Assembly: GCA_024811115.1 (NCBI GenBank)
Contig: JAKOGH010000695.1
Location: forward strand, 1 to 64,000
Source: Terana coerulea
Lineage: Eukaryota > Basidiomycota > Agaricomycetes > Polyporales > Phanerochaetaceae
Reading direction: 5' to 3'
DNA: 64,000 nucleotides
Under the pieces are notes generated by a model. That model had not been told where the DNA came from and did not search any database. It worked only from the letters and a program-made list of their open reading frames with translations. This document shows, one piece after another, positions 39,644 to 52,601 of the stretch. Within the stretch, counting starts at the first letter, position 1. Each line of letters begins with the position of its first letter. Made by a program: the position numbers and the translations under genes.

Positions 39644-41896
39644 ACCACGACTGTTATTTGGATTTTTGATGTTCTTTCACGCCGCATGAAAAGCTTTGTC
39701 ATTGCACCGTAACCTCCTTATATTGGTCGCTTTCTGTCTCGCATCCTCTTCTGTGGCTCTCCCGGCGCCGACGCTACCCTACCGCATACCATCTTCATTC
39801 GTATGTCTCCCCGGATAATGTAAACACTTGACGCTATTTCTAGTCTGGTTGCAACTTCAACTTATTCTGTGCCTGCGGGCGCCTGATCAATAACGCAGCT
39901 CGCGTATACCATCCGCCAGAGGTATCAACAATATACGGCACGAACGGTCTTCGAAATACTGAGTATATTCCACAGTGCCGTGCGTGAGTGTTTCAGCATT
40001 CCTCGGCGGGCGGCCACTGATCGCGCATGCGAGACTAATAGCTAGTTTGCAGCAGCGGTGTAGCAGCAAATTTAAAACGTATCGAGTGCTGAGGTTGTTC
40101 AAGCTTACGCGACAACGACACCGCGAGGCAAAGCCGTCGGCAATTCGGGAGGCTGCGCTCATGCCGTGGAGGGATGCGCGCTCACGGAAAGAGATGTGCA
40201 GCGGCAGCGCAGCTAAGAAGCCACAACCGATATGCCGCAAGGGAATCGTGATCAGTACGCCCGCGAAATGAAGCGACGAAAGTAAGTCTATTTACCCATT
40301 CAAAACAATAAAACTAAGCGTCATATACACCCCGCGACTTGATTCTTTTCCATGACTCATTAACCTAGCACGACCCGCTCAGCTCTACTAGATCGTTCCG
40401 GGCACGCTTCTGTCCAAATGGGTGCAGCTACCCGCCGTCGTAGGACGTAATCAACTTTTGTAGACTCTTACAAACCTCCAAACGGAGACGTAAGCGGGTA
40501 GTGCCAATCGCAGGTACAGACGCATTGCTATCGTCGTGTTCAACACCAGCGTAACATGACAGCTGCGACCGGGGATCCGATCTGTGCGCGGCAGAGTCAG
40601 CGAAGGTGTCGAGCATTCGTTAGCTCGCGTCCATACTTAACTTGGATGTATGGTGTATCTGAAACGGCCCGCCGTGTACTATGCCATCGAGGCGATCCTT
40701 TGTTGGACTCCAAAGCTTCACTGCCCCCTATTGACAAATCCTTTTAGTCACCTCAATGCGTGCTGGCGGTCTCGCATTGTTAACTCTGCTATCAGCTCGC
40801 TGATTTGAACGCAATGCAAGATATACTCAAATCATAAGTATCTTATGCTGGCCTGACTTTTATTCAGGAATACGGAGTGAGTAAGTGGTCAGCTACCTAT
40901 CTGGCCAGGCATTATAACTCGGAGCTTAGTCTCGGACAAAGGACACTGGTTGAGCGCCGCTGTCTATATTATTATCTTCTCATTCCGATGCCGCTGGCAG
41001 TACTTGATCAGAAACGTCAATCATGGTCAAATAAAGCTACGAGCTCATGACGATAGACACCGTACTTAGGCATGGTCGAAGGGACCTCGAGTATAGTACT
41101 CAAGTAACTTTAGAACTGGTCATTTACAATGGGCGCCAAATTTGAGCAGGGGCGTCTTTCCGCTTTAGGAGTGATCGTCATAGATCCCAGGTTGAGTGAC
41201 CGGCTTGCTTCCCACCACGAAGCACCTCCGTCAAATCCCTGCTCTCAAATGCGGTGCAGCCTGCTTAGACGACGCCAGCAGCGTCCACCGTCGCTGCTAC
41301 CTCTCCCCCGGTGTTAAGTTCTTCGTCTTCCGCTGCCCTGTATTTTGCGAACCGTGCCCTTCTCAGGCTCAATATCGGTGAAGTTTGGCTCATTCGCCGC
41401 ACGTATGGGAAATTTTGCACACGTATGGCACCCTACGGCATATGGAGGCTCATAACTTCGTTGCTTCGTGTAGGGTTATGACTGGTGGCCGGTGAACCCC
41501 ATACCACCTTGGCACGGCAGCTTCATTTGGGCGGCGCAAAGTGATCTTCGCTCTGCGTAGTCACTGAGCGGCCGATGGTTTGCAAGCACATGGGCAAGAA
41601 TTTCTGTACAGCGCCAAGCCTATGCTCCAGGGACTGGCGGCAATGTACCGTTGGTAATAGGCGGCTACGATGACCTTGAAGATTATCCAAATGTGAGCCT
41701 GCCGAACCAACCGACCGGCGTTCAGACAACAGGGTCCGAGAGAACCTTGTGCAAACCCGTCACCACCTTCGCGAAGCGTGACGTATCGGCCGCCGTTTAC
41801 CCGTCGAAAGGTACTCCCCGCCCAAAGCTTCAGTGCGCGGATTAGCCCTCGTGCAGCACGTTTCGAATGGTGCTTTCGCTAATGTGCGCTGTTGGA

Positions 41897-41920
41897 TTCT
41901 CATCGGTCTTCCATCCGACG
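41897..41920 (+). promoter_or_regulatory. Conserved upstream element of NRPS-like copy 2
   Basis: Reads TTCTCATCGGT, C, TTCCA, T, CCGACG, matching the copy 1 element at 3756-3780 (minus strand) with two substitutions. It ends 16 bp before the TATA box. Confidence 0.5.
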
Positions 41921-41936
41921 CTGGCCCTCTACACGC

Positions 41937-41943
41937 TATAAAT
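41937..41943 (+). promoter_or_regulatory. TATA box of NRPS-like copy 2
   Basis: TATAAAT followed by GCG, 98 bp before the ATG at 42035. Context and spacing are conserved with copy 1. Confidence 0.7.
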
Positions 41944-42034
41944 GCGACCAGCTTCGAGATGTTGAGAGCACCAACCATCCCTGCCTCAGATCTCCTTCTG
42001 TCTCATACGCAGATTTACATAGTATCTCAAACTA

Positions 42035-45000
42035 ATGGATCCCAAGAACATCGATGTTGACTCGCTCAAGTATGTCCCCACTCCACCTTTGCCACAGCAA
42101 AACCAAGCACAGTCATCGAAAACCTTCCGTCAACCGCCCCTCGATGGCTCACTGACCGTCGCCGAATTGTGGGACTGGCACGCGGAGCACTCGCCAGAGC
42201 ACCCTGTGTTCGAATACTCTGACGATGAGGGGCGTGTCACGTCTATCAAGTGGTCCGAGGCCTACCGTGCTATGCATCGCGGTGGACAACTCGTGCGGAG
42301 TTTCGCCTCTTCCCACCCTGTCTCCACTTCCCGGAAGCCGATCTGCGCCATCTTGGCATCTTCAGGTGGGATTTTCTCTTATGTGTAGCTTCGGAAATTC
42401 TGAAATCCTGATGTATATTGTGTTGCAGATACAATCACATTCACTACGATGCTGCTCGGCATCCAGCGCGCAGGATTCGTCGTGTTCCCTCTTTCTCCGC
42501 GCAACTCTCCCGCGGCGATTGCACATTTAATCGCGAAGACTTCGGCGGAGTATCTAATTGTCGGTCCCGAGCCAAATCTACGGGAGCTGGCGGACTTGGC
42601 GTTTCAGCTACTCGATGAGTCGGGCACACTACGCCCACATAGAGCCGTGATGCCCGTGTTCGAGCACTTGTACGACCACGATGCAGATGCCCCGTTTGAG
42701 CCTCTACCTCCGCTGAACGCCGGCTTGGACGATCCTACTGTGATGATGCACTCCTCCGGTATGCGTGCTTCCTCGTCCTTTGTATCTTCTCGCTAAATCT
42801 TCTACAGGATCGACGGCATTCCCGAAGCCAATCACCTGGTCGCATTACCGACAGTTGATGAACGGTCGAATGCCATGTCAGTACGCTATTTTCAGCTCTT
42901 AGTGCGGTTGCTCATGATTCTCCGCATTCGCAGATCACGGAGAACAGGACATCTGTGGGTTACGCTTCGCCTGCCACACTCTCGCGATATTCCATGGCAT
43001 GGGTATCATCTATACCAACTTTTTGGTGAGTGAGCTACAGATTGTTCATCTTTTTCGACTAAGCTTTCGATTACGCGCTTAGGCGTGCGCAGGTATCATC
43101 ATGACTGCCTTCAAGCCCCATTCCCCGCGCGTCTTCCAACACCAGAAACAATGCTCGAGGCAGTGCGTGCCACGAAGAGTGACCTGCTCTGCTGCGTGCC
43201 TAGTTTTGCCGAGGTAAAAACTATTGCTTGCTCGATTTTGTCCAGGTATACTCACGAGGCATTCAAGGAATGGTCGAAGATACCGGAATCGATCACATGC
43301 TTGCAGAACACTAAGGGCATTGTAAGTCATTCTTGCCCTACTTTCCATGCTCACGAACTCACGTTGTGATGGACAGCTGTACGGAGGAGGGCCCCTGGCA
43401 AAAGATGTCGGCGACTTACTCGCTGAAAACGGCATCCCCATCTACAACATGTACGGAACGTAAGTGCTGCTATTCTTTCGGTAGTTGTCGTGCACGCAAT
43501 AATGGTGCCATGTAGGTCTGAGTACGGAGCCATGAACATGATTCTACCAGCGAAGACCCTCAAAGATTGGGCGTACTTCAGCATGCCGGCTGCTCTGAAG
43601 GCCCATTTAATTCCGCACGGAGATGGAAATGTTCGATTTGTCCTCATGGTACGTCCGATGAGGGTGTCAACAGGGCTGGTTATCGCTTACGCGTCTTTCT
43701 TCCTCAGCCGAGCGAACATCTGGTGCCTTCGGTGGTTAACACAATCATCGATGGCGTCCCAGGCTACGATACCAACGATATTCTCGCACCTCATCCAACC
43801 GAGCCTGGTTACTACAAGGTCTTTGGGCGTGCAGATGAACAGATCATGCATAGCACGGGCGAAAAGGTTTGTCGTTCGATGTGAGCCTTGCTTCCTGCTG
43901 TATTCACAAGATCCATAGACAAATCCGGTACCTCTGGAGGCCATGCTGAACCAGGATCCGCATATACGATGCGCTGTTATGTTTGGTCGAGGAAAATTCA
44001 ACACCGGCGTCATCATCGACCCTACTGCTGAACACAGCTTCGACCCAGTGGACCAGGCAAAACTTGTCGAGTTCCGAAACAAAATATGGTATGTTCTGGT
44101 GTCTGTTTATCAATGGAAAATCTTTTGAACTGCTTCTCAGGCCGACTGTTGAGCGCATGAACGAGTATGCTCCTCAACACTCCAGGTTATTCAAGGAGGT
44201 GAGACATCACGTTATTATGCGCATATACCCCAATTCATGAGTTTGTAACCTTTAGATGATTATGGTAGTCTCCCCACAAAAGCCGTTTACCTACACTGCT
44301 AAGGGCACCCCTCGCCGCCCGGCCATTATCAATGAGTACGCTGAAGAGATCGAGGCACTGTACGCTGCGGCGGACAACTCTACTGAGGTAGATTTGGCTC
44401 CTCCGTCGAGTTGGACGTACGCGGCTGCGCGAGACTTTGTACATGCGGTCGTTGCACGGGTCTTGGAGCATGCGTTGGATGACAATGACGACATATTCCA
44501 GCACGGATGCGACAGGTGTGCATTGCTGTCACTGCCCGGCTATTCCCTAACTGATCTCATCCAACTAGTCTCGAAGCAACTTGGATTCGGAACTCGCTGC
44601 TCCATGCACTGCGCGATACCACGAAGGTCAACACCCGTACCGTCCCAGGCAACTTTGTCTACCAGAACCCGACAATCGCCTCCCTTGCCTCGTTCGTGTC
44701 CGGGCTCGCAGGCACCGAGAACTCGGTTGGATCGGGGCAAGAGCGCGCGATCGCCGCCATGCGCGAGATGGTCGAGAAATACACGCAGAATCTGCCGAAG
44801 CACACGGCCTCTGCCAGTGCGCCCACCCACGAAGTCGTTCTGGTTAGTGGGACGACCGGTAGCCTGGGCTCAAGCCTCCTGGCGCAGTTGGCTCAAATGC
44901 CCGCCGTCACGCGGGTATATGCGCTCAACCGCAAGAGCCAGACCCCGCTCATCGAACGTCAGCGACAGGGATTGGTCGACCGCGGGTATGACGCGGACGC

Positions 45001-46062
45001 CATTCTTGGCTCGGCGAAGTTGGTGCTCGTCGACACGACGATGGAGGACGAAAAGCTCGGTCTATCGGATGAGTTGTACGAGGAGATCCGCACATCCGTG
45101 ACCCACATCATCCACAACGGTGAGCTCCAACTTCTGCAGTATTTTTGACTTCATGCTTATTTTTACTGAACCTTAGCTTGGCCGGTGAACTTTAATCTCT
45201 CTCTGCGCTCGTTCGAGCCCAGCGTGCGCGGCGTGCGGCACCTCATCGACCTCGCGCTGGCTTCGCCTTACCCCGTCCCGCCCCAGATCGTCTTCGTCAG
45301 CTCCGTCGGCATCCTTCGTGACATCGACGTCTCGAAGCCGGTCGAAGAGAAGGTGGTGGATGCTTCTGTCGCCGCGGGCTCGGGATACAGCGAGTCGAAG
45401 TGGGTCTCGGAGACGATCCTCAGCACAGCCACTCGCGAGGCCGGCGTGCCAGCTGTGTCGGTGCGCGTGGGCCAGATGACCGGTGCGCCGTCTGGTGCGT
45501 GGAACGCGCAGGAGTGGATGCCGTCGCTGCTCAAGTCCAGTATCCACCTTGGCTGCATCCCTCAGCTTGACAAGGTTTGTTCATTCGTTCCTTTCGCTTC
45601 GTGCTGTTTTTGACGCATCTCCCGCAGACAATTTCATGGTTCTCCGTCGACACCGCGGCGACCGCGCTCATCGAAATGCGCACGTCCCCCTCATCAACCT
45701 TGCACCTAGCGCACCCGCGGCCCGTCCCGTGGCGCGCCGTCGTCGCGCCGCTTGCGCAGGAGTTCGGGCTCGAGCAGGTGTCGTACGACGCGTGGATGGC
45801 GCGGCTGGAGCAGAGCGGGCGCGGCCTGAGTGCCGAGTCCGAGGTCGAGATGATGCGGCGCAACCCCGCACTCAAGATCTTCGACTTCTTCAAGGAGGCG
45901 CAGGCGGCGGCCGGCCGCTCCCCCGAGGCGATGGGCCTCCCGCAGATGGACGTCACGCAGGCGCAGGCGTCCGCGCCGTCCCTGGCGCGCATGCCCCAGC
46001 TCGGTGCGCAAGATGCGATGAACTGGGTTGGGTACTGGCGCCGGACAGGGTTCTTGGCGTGA
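42035..46062 (+). CDS. NRPS-like carboxylate reductase (A-T-R), copy 2, complete
   Basis: Fifteen exons give about 1,084 residues, the normal size of fungal A-T-R reductases. The adenylation domain (about 1-560) has MMHSSGSTAFPKP, YNMYGTSEYGAMN, YDTND and GRADEQIMHSTGEKTNP. The carrier domain has HGCDSLEATW with Ser624; its AGT codon is split by a phase-2 intron (44515/44569), as in copy 1. The reductase domain has SGTTGSLGSS (NADP loop, about 718-724) and GYSESKW (catalytic Tyr878 and Lys882). Summed exon length is one base short of a multiple of three: a C run at 43123-43126 between TAFKPHSP and ARLPTPETML lacks one C relative to copy 1. I read that as a probable sequence error, otherwise the gene is dead. 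Stop TGA 46060-46062. It converges on the MFS gene at 46776, a candidate exporter for its product (inference). Confidence 0.92.
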
Positions 46063-46775
46063 AAATGTCGCATGACATCTAGGACTAAACTTCTTCATCT
46101 TTCATGCCGTGCACGTGGACTCATTCAACTTACTGTTAGACTACGTGAAAGTAGAGTAAGAATCATAGCAATAATGACAGGATGCAGTTTGGGAGTTCCA
46201 GTACTAGTGAGCGTCGTAGCAGCGCGATGCAGTACTTACAGTGCCCGGCCTTCATCTTGCTGACTGTGGAAAGATTCAGCACAAGCCTCATCGATGCCAG
46301 TATAGGCTGGAAATGATTCTAGTCTCTTCGAGCAGACACATAAATATATGCTTGTCTCTATGTAAGGGTAAACGCAGGGATTTCAGGCTATATGCGGATG
46401 TTTGAGAGGAGCAGCATGGCCATTCAGCGTCGGCGAGCCTTACCGCACCCGAAGGCATTGTGGCGTCGGCGATATTCGCACGCTGCTGGTCCCTTTAACA
46501 TGCGATACGAACTCACATGCTCTGTCGTGGAAAAAAAGAAAATGTGTTCACACCCAATTGCGACAAAATCATCCTGTGGTAAGAAACTAGCAGCTACTAT
46601 GGATACACGAAAATGCGTGCGGTATACACTAAAACTCTATACGGAAATTGCGTCTAAGCTGAACGTGAAGATGCGTCTATGTCATGAAAGTCCGTAAAAC
46701 CCAAAACATCAAAAGAAAACGTATCATGAGTGAATAATGATATGGCGACCGGAAGATTAAGGCACTAGTTCAAAA
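46063..46775. other. Intergenic between convergent genes
   Basis: 713 bp holding the 3' ends of NRPS-like copy 2 and MFS copy 2. No gene seen. AT-rich in the second half. Confidence 0.5.
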
Positions 46776-48870
46776 CTAAACAGCCTTGACGGGCTCTTCG
46801 TGAATGTCGTCCACAACGCGAATGGTCCGGTCAGTCTCCATGCGCCTCGGCTCTTCGCGGACGTTTTCCGCCCTCTCGTCGAAGACTTTCTCGCCCTCCT
46901 GCGCTGACGAGTCCGTCACTACAGGCTGCTTCTCCCTTCGCTTTCCTTCTCCTGCACGACACCTGCAGTCTCCTCGTCCTCGACCGTGGGCTTGTGCTCC
47001 GCCTCCACGCGGTAGAACACCAGCAGCGAGAGGATCTCGAGGCCAATAATCGCCAGCAGAAACCAGAACGCGGCCGCGCGCCCGGCGTAGCCCGTCGGGT
47101 CGCCGTTCTTCTGCTCGATGCTGGTCTCGATCGAGCTGACGGCCGCGATGCCGACCGCAGAGCCCAGCTGGAGCGCGCCGTTGAAGATGGCGCCGACGGT
47201 GCCTGCCATGGACGACGGCGAGGTGCGGAAGATGGCGATGCTGGGGGAGAGGGCATATTAGTCTGATGAGCGTAGCAGATAGGAGACAAGAGGTGCTTAC
47301 TTGGTGTGCGTGTAGGAGAACATCGCGCCTGTAGTACCGAGGATGAACGCAGGAAGAACATGCGAGTAGTATTTTGACGGTGAGTCCGCCGTAGCGAGAA
47401 GCACGGTCGCAATGACCAGGAGACCCTGAGCCGCAAGCAGCACATACTTGGGGCTGATCTTGCTCGATATCGGGCCACTGAAGCTCGCCGCGAACGCGAA
47501 CACGCCGATAGGGATCATACGCAGTGCGACCGAGATGACCGACCAGTGGTAGATCTCCTGCCAGAGCGCAGTGATGATGGTGAAGATGGTCGTCCACCAC
47601 AGGAAGGGGGAGCAGAGCCATGCCGAAGAGCACGGAGAAGTTGGGCAGGAACCAAGTGCGTGGCGGGACTGCAGCTGGTGGAGACTGGGATTTGCGTCTC
47701 GTAAAAGAAGAAGGCGGCGACACCAAAGACTGCGATGATGAGCGGCGCCAAGACCATGGCCGAACCCCATCCTGCTGTCGAACCTGAGGTGACGGCAAAG
47801 ATGAAGAGAATAAGCGACGCTAGACAGGTTGTATTAGTATACTACGATTCCAATGCGCAGGAGCAACACTTACCTGTCAAGATTGACACCCCGATCATGT
47901 CGAGCTGCTTCCAGCGCTGAGACTGCGGCTCGTCAATCCCCCTCGTTGGCGAAGGGATAATGAAGACGCAAAGGAGGCCGATAGGGATGGCGACCATGGC
48001 CACAAACCAGAAAACCCAGGACCAGCTCGCAAATTGCACGAAAATGGCACCGATAATCAGGCCGAGTACTGGCGGGATGGATGCGGTTAGTATACACCGC
48101 TGTGCGAAGTATCGTGAGTCACTCACCATTGCCGATGGCACCACAGCCACCAAAGACACCGATGGCACCTGTAGTGGATGTATTAGATCTGACGCTCAAC
48201 TCTGAAGAATGATTACGTACGTGCTTGCTCATTAGGCTCGGGGAAGACGTTCACCAGAAGCGTGAGGGCCGACGGAATGGTGAGAGATGCGGCTGACCGG
48301 GGACGACAGGTCAGACAGAAGCTCTACGAATGACACTTGAATGTGGGAGAACCTTACCGATCCCGCTTAACGCCCGCAATACGATAAGAACGATTTTGTC
48401 ACGAACGAAGCCCGCTCCGACAGAAATCACGCCGAGTATAGTGACACCCGCAATAAAAGCGAGCTCTGCGCCAGCTGTTAGCAGACGGTCGATATGGCGT
48501 ACTGTGAGCAGACTCACTCGGGTTGTAAACATCACTGATCCTGCCACTCTGCGCTCGGTGGTCAACAGAACTCTAGCCAAGAACAGAAGAAAACACTTAC
48601 GATGAGCAGGAAGGAGGCGAACGTGAGTTGGAAGGCACTAATAATCCACGTCGCCTCGCTTGCAGTCATATGAAGAGCCTCGACGAGGGACGGGATGGCA
48701 GAGAACAGAGCCGAGTTGTTGAACGCGTCGAGGAACTGCGCCAGACAGAAGATGATGAGGAGCACATAACGTCTGGCGGCAGAGTAACGCTGCGGCACTT
48801 TGCCGTCGACGAGGGTCTGCGCAGGCGAGAGGGTCAGGTCGTTTGCGGTGGATTTTGGTGGTGCCAACAT
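46776..48870 (-). CDS. MFS drug/H+ antiporter-type transporter, copy 2
   Basis: A 14-TM-class exporter of about 600 residues. ATG 48870 starts MLAPPKSTANDLTLSPAQTL. Helices include RYVLLIIFCLAQFLDAFNN, ATWIISAFQLTFASFLLI, LAFIAGVTILGVISVGAGF, VLGLIIGAIFVQFASWSWVFWF, ASLILFIFAVTSGSTAGWG, IAIFRTSPSSMAGTVGAIF and FWFLLAIIGLEILSLLVFY. The acidic, charged tail ends DIHEEPVKAV at the TAG at 46776. Three single-base slips lie in or by homopolymers (near 47609, 47670 and 46938), probably errors. Unlike copy 1 it keeps the full helix set and lacks the amber codon. It may export the aldehyde or derived product of the neighbouring reductase; that link is positional only. Confidence 0.85.
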
Positions 48871-50389
48871 GGTTGCGGAACGTCGATACCGTTAAGCTCG
48901 TGAATGGAAAACCAGAAGACCGGAAACCTAGAAAAGAGAAAGAAGGAGAAAGGGACAAGGGACAAGGGAGACCCGTCACTGCAAAGTTGGTTTTATGAGC
49001 CGACGAGAAAAATGGTCTCGGTTGCGAACCGTACCTGCTGACTGATAGGAGTCAAGAGGAGAGCGACGCCCCGTTTATAAGTGCGTACGTTGCTGGCTGC
49101 CGGTGGGCGGCCGGTGCCTTTGGTTCTTAAGCATTGGATTAGTAAGAGCCTCAAGGCGAGTGGGACGGGTTCCAGAACATGCAGCCCGCGAGGGAACGAC
49201 TTGCCCGCCCGGCAAATATTCTCTCGCGCGACCCATGATTGGCCCGCGTTTAGCCGGAAGCGGACGGCTTCCGCTATCAAGAGGCTATCTTGCACGGTGA
49301 TCGTCCGGGGAACAGCTTTGACCAGTAGGAAGATCTTCGGAAATGTCTGTTACGGGCCGCTTTACGTCAAAAATCCCGCCCCCCGACACGAAGGTCATAA
49401 ACGACGGACCTGGGCTTGGCTCCCCGGTAGTCGTATCTCACAGTCACGCCTATGGGTTTAACATTGTCCACACGTATCCATAACTGGCGTCATTAGGGAG
49501 TGGTGGGGTTGTCAATTGCCAGTAACGTGTGAGAAAGGTGGATGTCTTCAGTCTATGAGTAAAACTGTGCAAGTTCACGCAACCTCCCTGAGGCAAACGC
49601 AGTAAGGAAGCTAGCTCATTCTACCACAGACACGATGAGGACTGTGCTCACCATACTGGGGTACGAACCAGCCGTATAAGAGAAGGTTCGGCATGTGCAT
49701 AAACCATACAGCCTCAACATGCACCGCTGTGGGACGGTAAGCTGCGAAGATCTCCACAAGCAATGGGCGACGCACTATGGTCGCTGACTCAGCTCTAATC
49801 TACTCGCTCTAGTCATGCTAGGTACCGCATCCGTAGCGTCGCCGGTCAATGTGACTTAGTCTAAGACTTGGTCCGGCCCTCGAACCGGCGGCACGCAATA
49901 CCGCCGTCGCTGTGGCGTGGAGGCATAGTCAGGGCCTAGTGGTGCTTGCGGCTGAATCAGCGGAGGGAAGTAATTACTCAGTTCTAAAAGTTGCTGAAGC
50001 CTTGTAGTAATTCCGTCGACGGCCATAAAACCCAATTGACGCTTATTGCGGTAGAATTATCCTCTTGTCGCTGCCAATCGTCCAGGAAGGCCAAGAGTTG
50101 GGTGTATGCTATGCAGACATTCTCCATGAGTAAACCTTGAGTAAACCGGTCGATGACGGGTCAAACGAAGCTACAACGCTAGCGTCGTCAGCTCTGTATG
50201 AATCTGCCATATATTTTACTCACAGCTGTAGGATAACTTGCTAGAATTCAGGCAATAGTGAGCGATGTAGAGGTTGTCAGATGAAAGTAGAGGGTAAGCC
50301 GTCGGGAGATCGCATCGGGAAGCCGCCCCTTTCCTATCCAGGAATGGTGGCGCTCACCATTTAGGCGGGTTCGGTCTTATTCCTTCGTC
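48871..50389. promoter_or_regulatory. Intergenic region with MFS copy 2 promoter
   Basis: 1.5 kb between divergent MFS copy 2 and MRM2. On the minus strand a CT-rich leader (48940-48970) precedes the MFS ATG, and TATAAA lies at 49074-49079. An ATTGG (inverted CCAAT) at about 49238 and the palindrome at 49255-49273 are further upstream. The rest (49450-50280) holds no recognisable gene. Confidence 0.5.
49255..49273. promoter_or_regulatory. 19-bp inverted repeat CGGAAGC-N5-GCTTCCG
   Basis: Perfect 7-bp arms around GGACG, about 180 bp upstream of the MFS copy 2 TATA box. Outer CGG/CCG triplets facing each other resemble the inverted-repeat sites of Zn(II)2Cys6 fungal regulators. Binding is not shown. 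Confidence 0.4.
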
Positions 50390-51375
50390 ATGTCCTTCGT
50401 CCCCACCGCAATCCGCTGCTCGTCGTCTCTTCCACCGTCCTCCAAGCGGTGGCTCGCTCGCCAATTCAAAGACCCCGTCGTCAAGCAGCGCCTCTCCCAC
50501 CCCAGCAGCTTCCGCTCGCGCTCCGCCTTCAAGCTCATCGAGCTCGACGAACGGTACAAGTTCCTCGCCCCGCGCGATGTGCACGCCGTCGTCGACCTCG
50601 GCGCCGCGCCCGGCGGCTGGAGCCAGGTCCTCGCCGGCAAGCTCGGCTGGACGATCGAGGACGTGATGAGCACGCACAAGCACAAGCAGAAAGAAGGAGC
50701 GCGAGCGCACCGAGGAGGTCTTTGCCGGGTTCGGCCTCGCGGACGCGGCGAAGGCGGAGGTCTATGGCTCATGGAGTGCGCCAGCGTCCGACGACATTGG
50801 GGACGATCCGCTCGCGTTCCTCAACTCGGACGTGAAACCTCGGGAGAGCCGTGGGCGCGGCGTCATCGTCGCGGTCGACCTGCTGCCCATATTTCCTGTC
50901 CCAGGCGTGAAGACTCTTCAGATGGACTTCCTATCACCAGAAGCCGACGAGTATGTTGAGGCTCTCCTCACCTCTGCGGGCTACGGCGAGACTGCCCATC
51001 GAGGCAGCAACGTGGACGTTGTACTCTCGGATATGGCCGCTAACTTCACCGGTAACCGCGACGCTGACATAGAAGCGAGCCTTCGAATATGCGAGGTAGT
51101 CATGCAATTCACCAAGCGACATCTGAAGACTGCGCGCGAGATAGGAAGGCGTAGTGGCGGCGTTCTGGTGTACGTACCTCACTGTCAAGATTGTGGTTCG
51201 CCACTGACACACGCCCTAGTTTGAAGCACTTTGTGCATCCGCTTACCCAGGCATTCCGAAAGGAGCAGCTAGAGCCGCGCTTCAACTCCGTCTACTACTG
51301 CAAGCCGAAAGCTAGTCGAGACGAGTCCAGCGAAGCCTACTGGGTATGCCTAGGCTGGAAGGGCGACCGGAAATA
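50390..51375 (+). CDS. MRM2: Mitochondrial 21S/16S rRNA 2'-O-methyltransferase (RlmE/FtsJ family)
   Basis: The enzyme methylates the ribose of a uridine in the peptidyl-transferase loop of mitochondrial large rRNA with S-adenosylmethionine. The N-terminus is Ser/Arg-rich, as for mitochondrial import. RSAFKLIELDERY holds the first catalytic Lys; VVDLGAAPGGWSQVLAGKLGW is the SAM loop; DVVLSDMA gives the Asp; LKHFVHP and SSEAYWVCLGWKG give the last Lys and Glu of the K-D-K-E tetrad. A fungal insertion of about 55 residues (from IEDVMSTHKH to RESRGRG) follows the SAM loop. AAA at 50690-50692 is one base too long before KERERTEEVFAG. One intron (about 51172-51221). Stop TAG 51373-51375. Confidence 0.92.
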
Positions 51376-51558
51376 GTGTCCTTGAATTGCGATGCTTACT
51401 CAAGTCCTCCGTCCCACTCACGGCCAGGGGAGCATGGAAACTCAATACCCTTTGCACACTCCGTACACCACATACATAACATGGATACATGCCGATCCCT
51501 AACGCAAGCTCTTCGAAACCGAGACCTCGTTCCACCAACGATGCTTGGCTTCTCGAGT

Positions 51559-52183
<625 letters not shown>

Positions 52184-52601
52184 GGTTTCTTGGTTGAGCT
52201 AAGAAGTTGAGCCTGTGAGTCGAGGCCGCGCGAAGTGAGTCGAATCGGTGATGGTGGTAGAAGGCAGGTTGCTGCGACCGCGGGAGCGCGAGTCTAAACG
52301 CATCCTGCACGTGCTGTGTGCTCTTGCCGCCGGTCTACATTTTCAAGGTTTTAGATGCTCGATGTGTATGTGACCTGGGTGCAAAATAGTCTCGTAGAGT
52401 AATAAATATGCATTGGTAATCGTATACGCAACGGCTGTATACTAATGTTGGACAAACGATAAATAAGTCGAGCTCGAACGAGGACGAGCTCCAAACGAGC
52501 TCGAGTCGCGACGCGCCGCGCGTGGCGTGGAAGCGCTCAATGTTCCAAGAAAGGAAGGAGGCGGCGTCCCGATGCGATCTGGAGTCTTGCTCCCCGCCAC
52601 C
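52184..52601. promoter_or_regulatory. Shared promoter region, histone H4 / TFIIIC subunit
   Basis: 418 bp between divergent starts. It contains two copies of CGAGCTCG (about 52469 and 52496) with a GAGCTC between them, followed by a CG-dense stretch to 52522. No clear TATA was seen. Confidence 0.45.

Larger units (their letters stand above)
39644..42034. other. Long intergenic region, no gene recognised
   Basis: 2.4 kb between tubulin and NRPS-like copy 2. I find no coding exon with recognisable motif on either strand. The last 140 bp hold the copy 2 promoter elements. Several short AT-rich patches (around 40810 and 40970) are present. Confidence 0.5.

Noticed and set aside
43123..43126. Calling NRPS-like copy 2 a pseudogene because of its one-base frameshift
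   Set aside because: The slip is in a C run, the remaining 1,080 residues are intact with all catalytic motifs, and identical types of slip occur in essential genes.
49860..49915. Possible tRNA B box (GGTTCGAGGGCC on the minus strand)
   Set aside because: No A box or acceptor-stem pairing at the right distance; the T-stem does not close.
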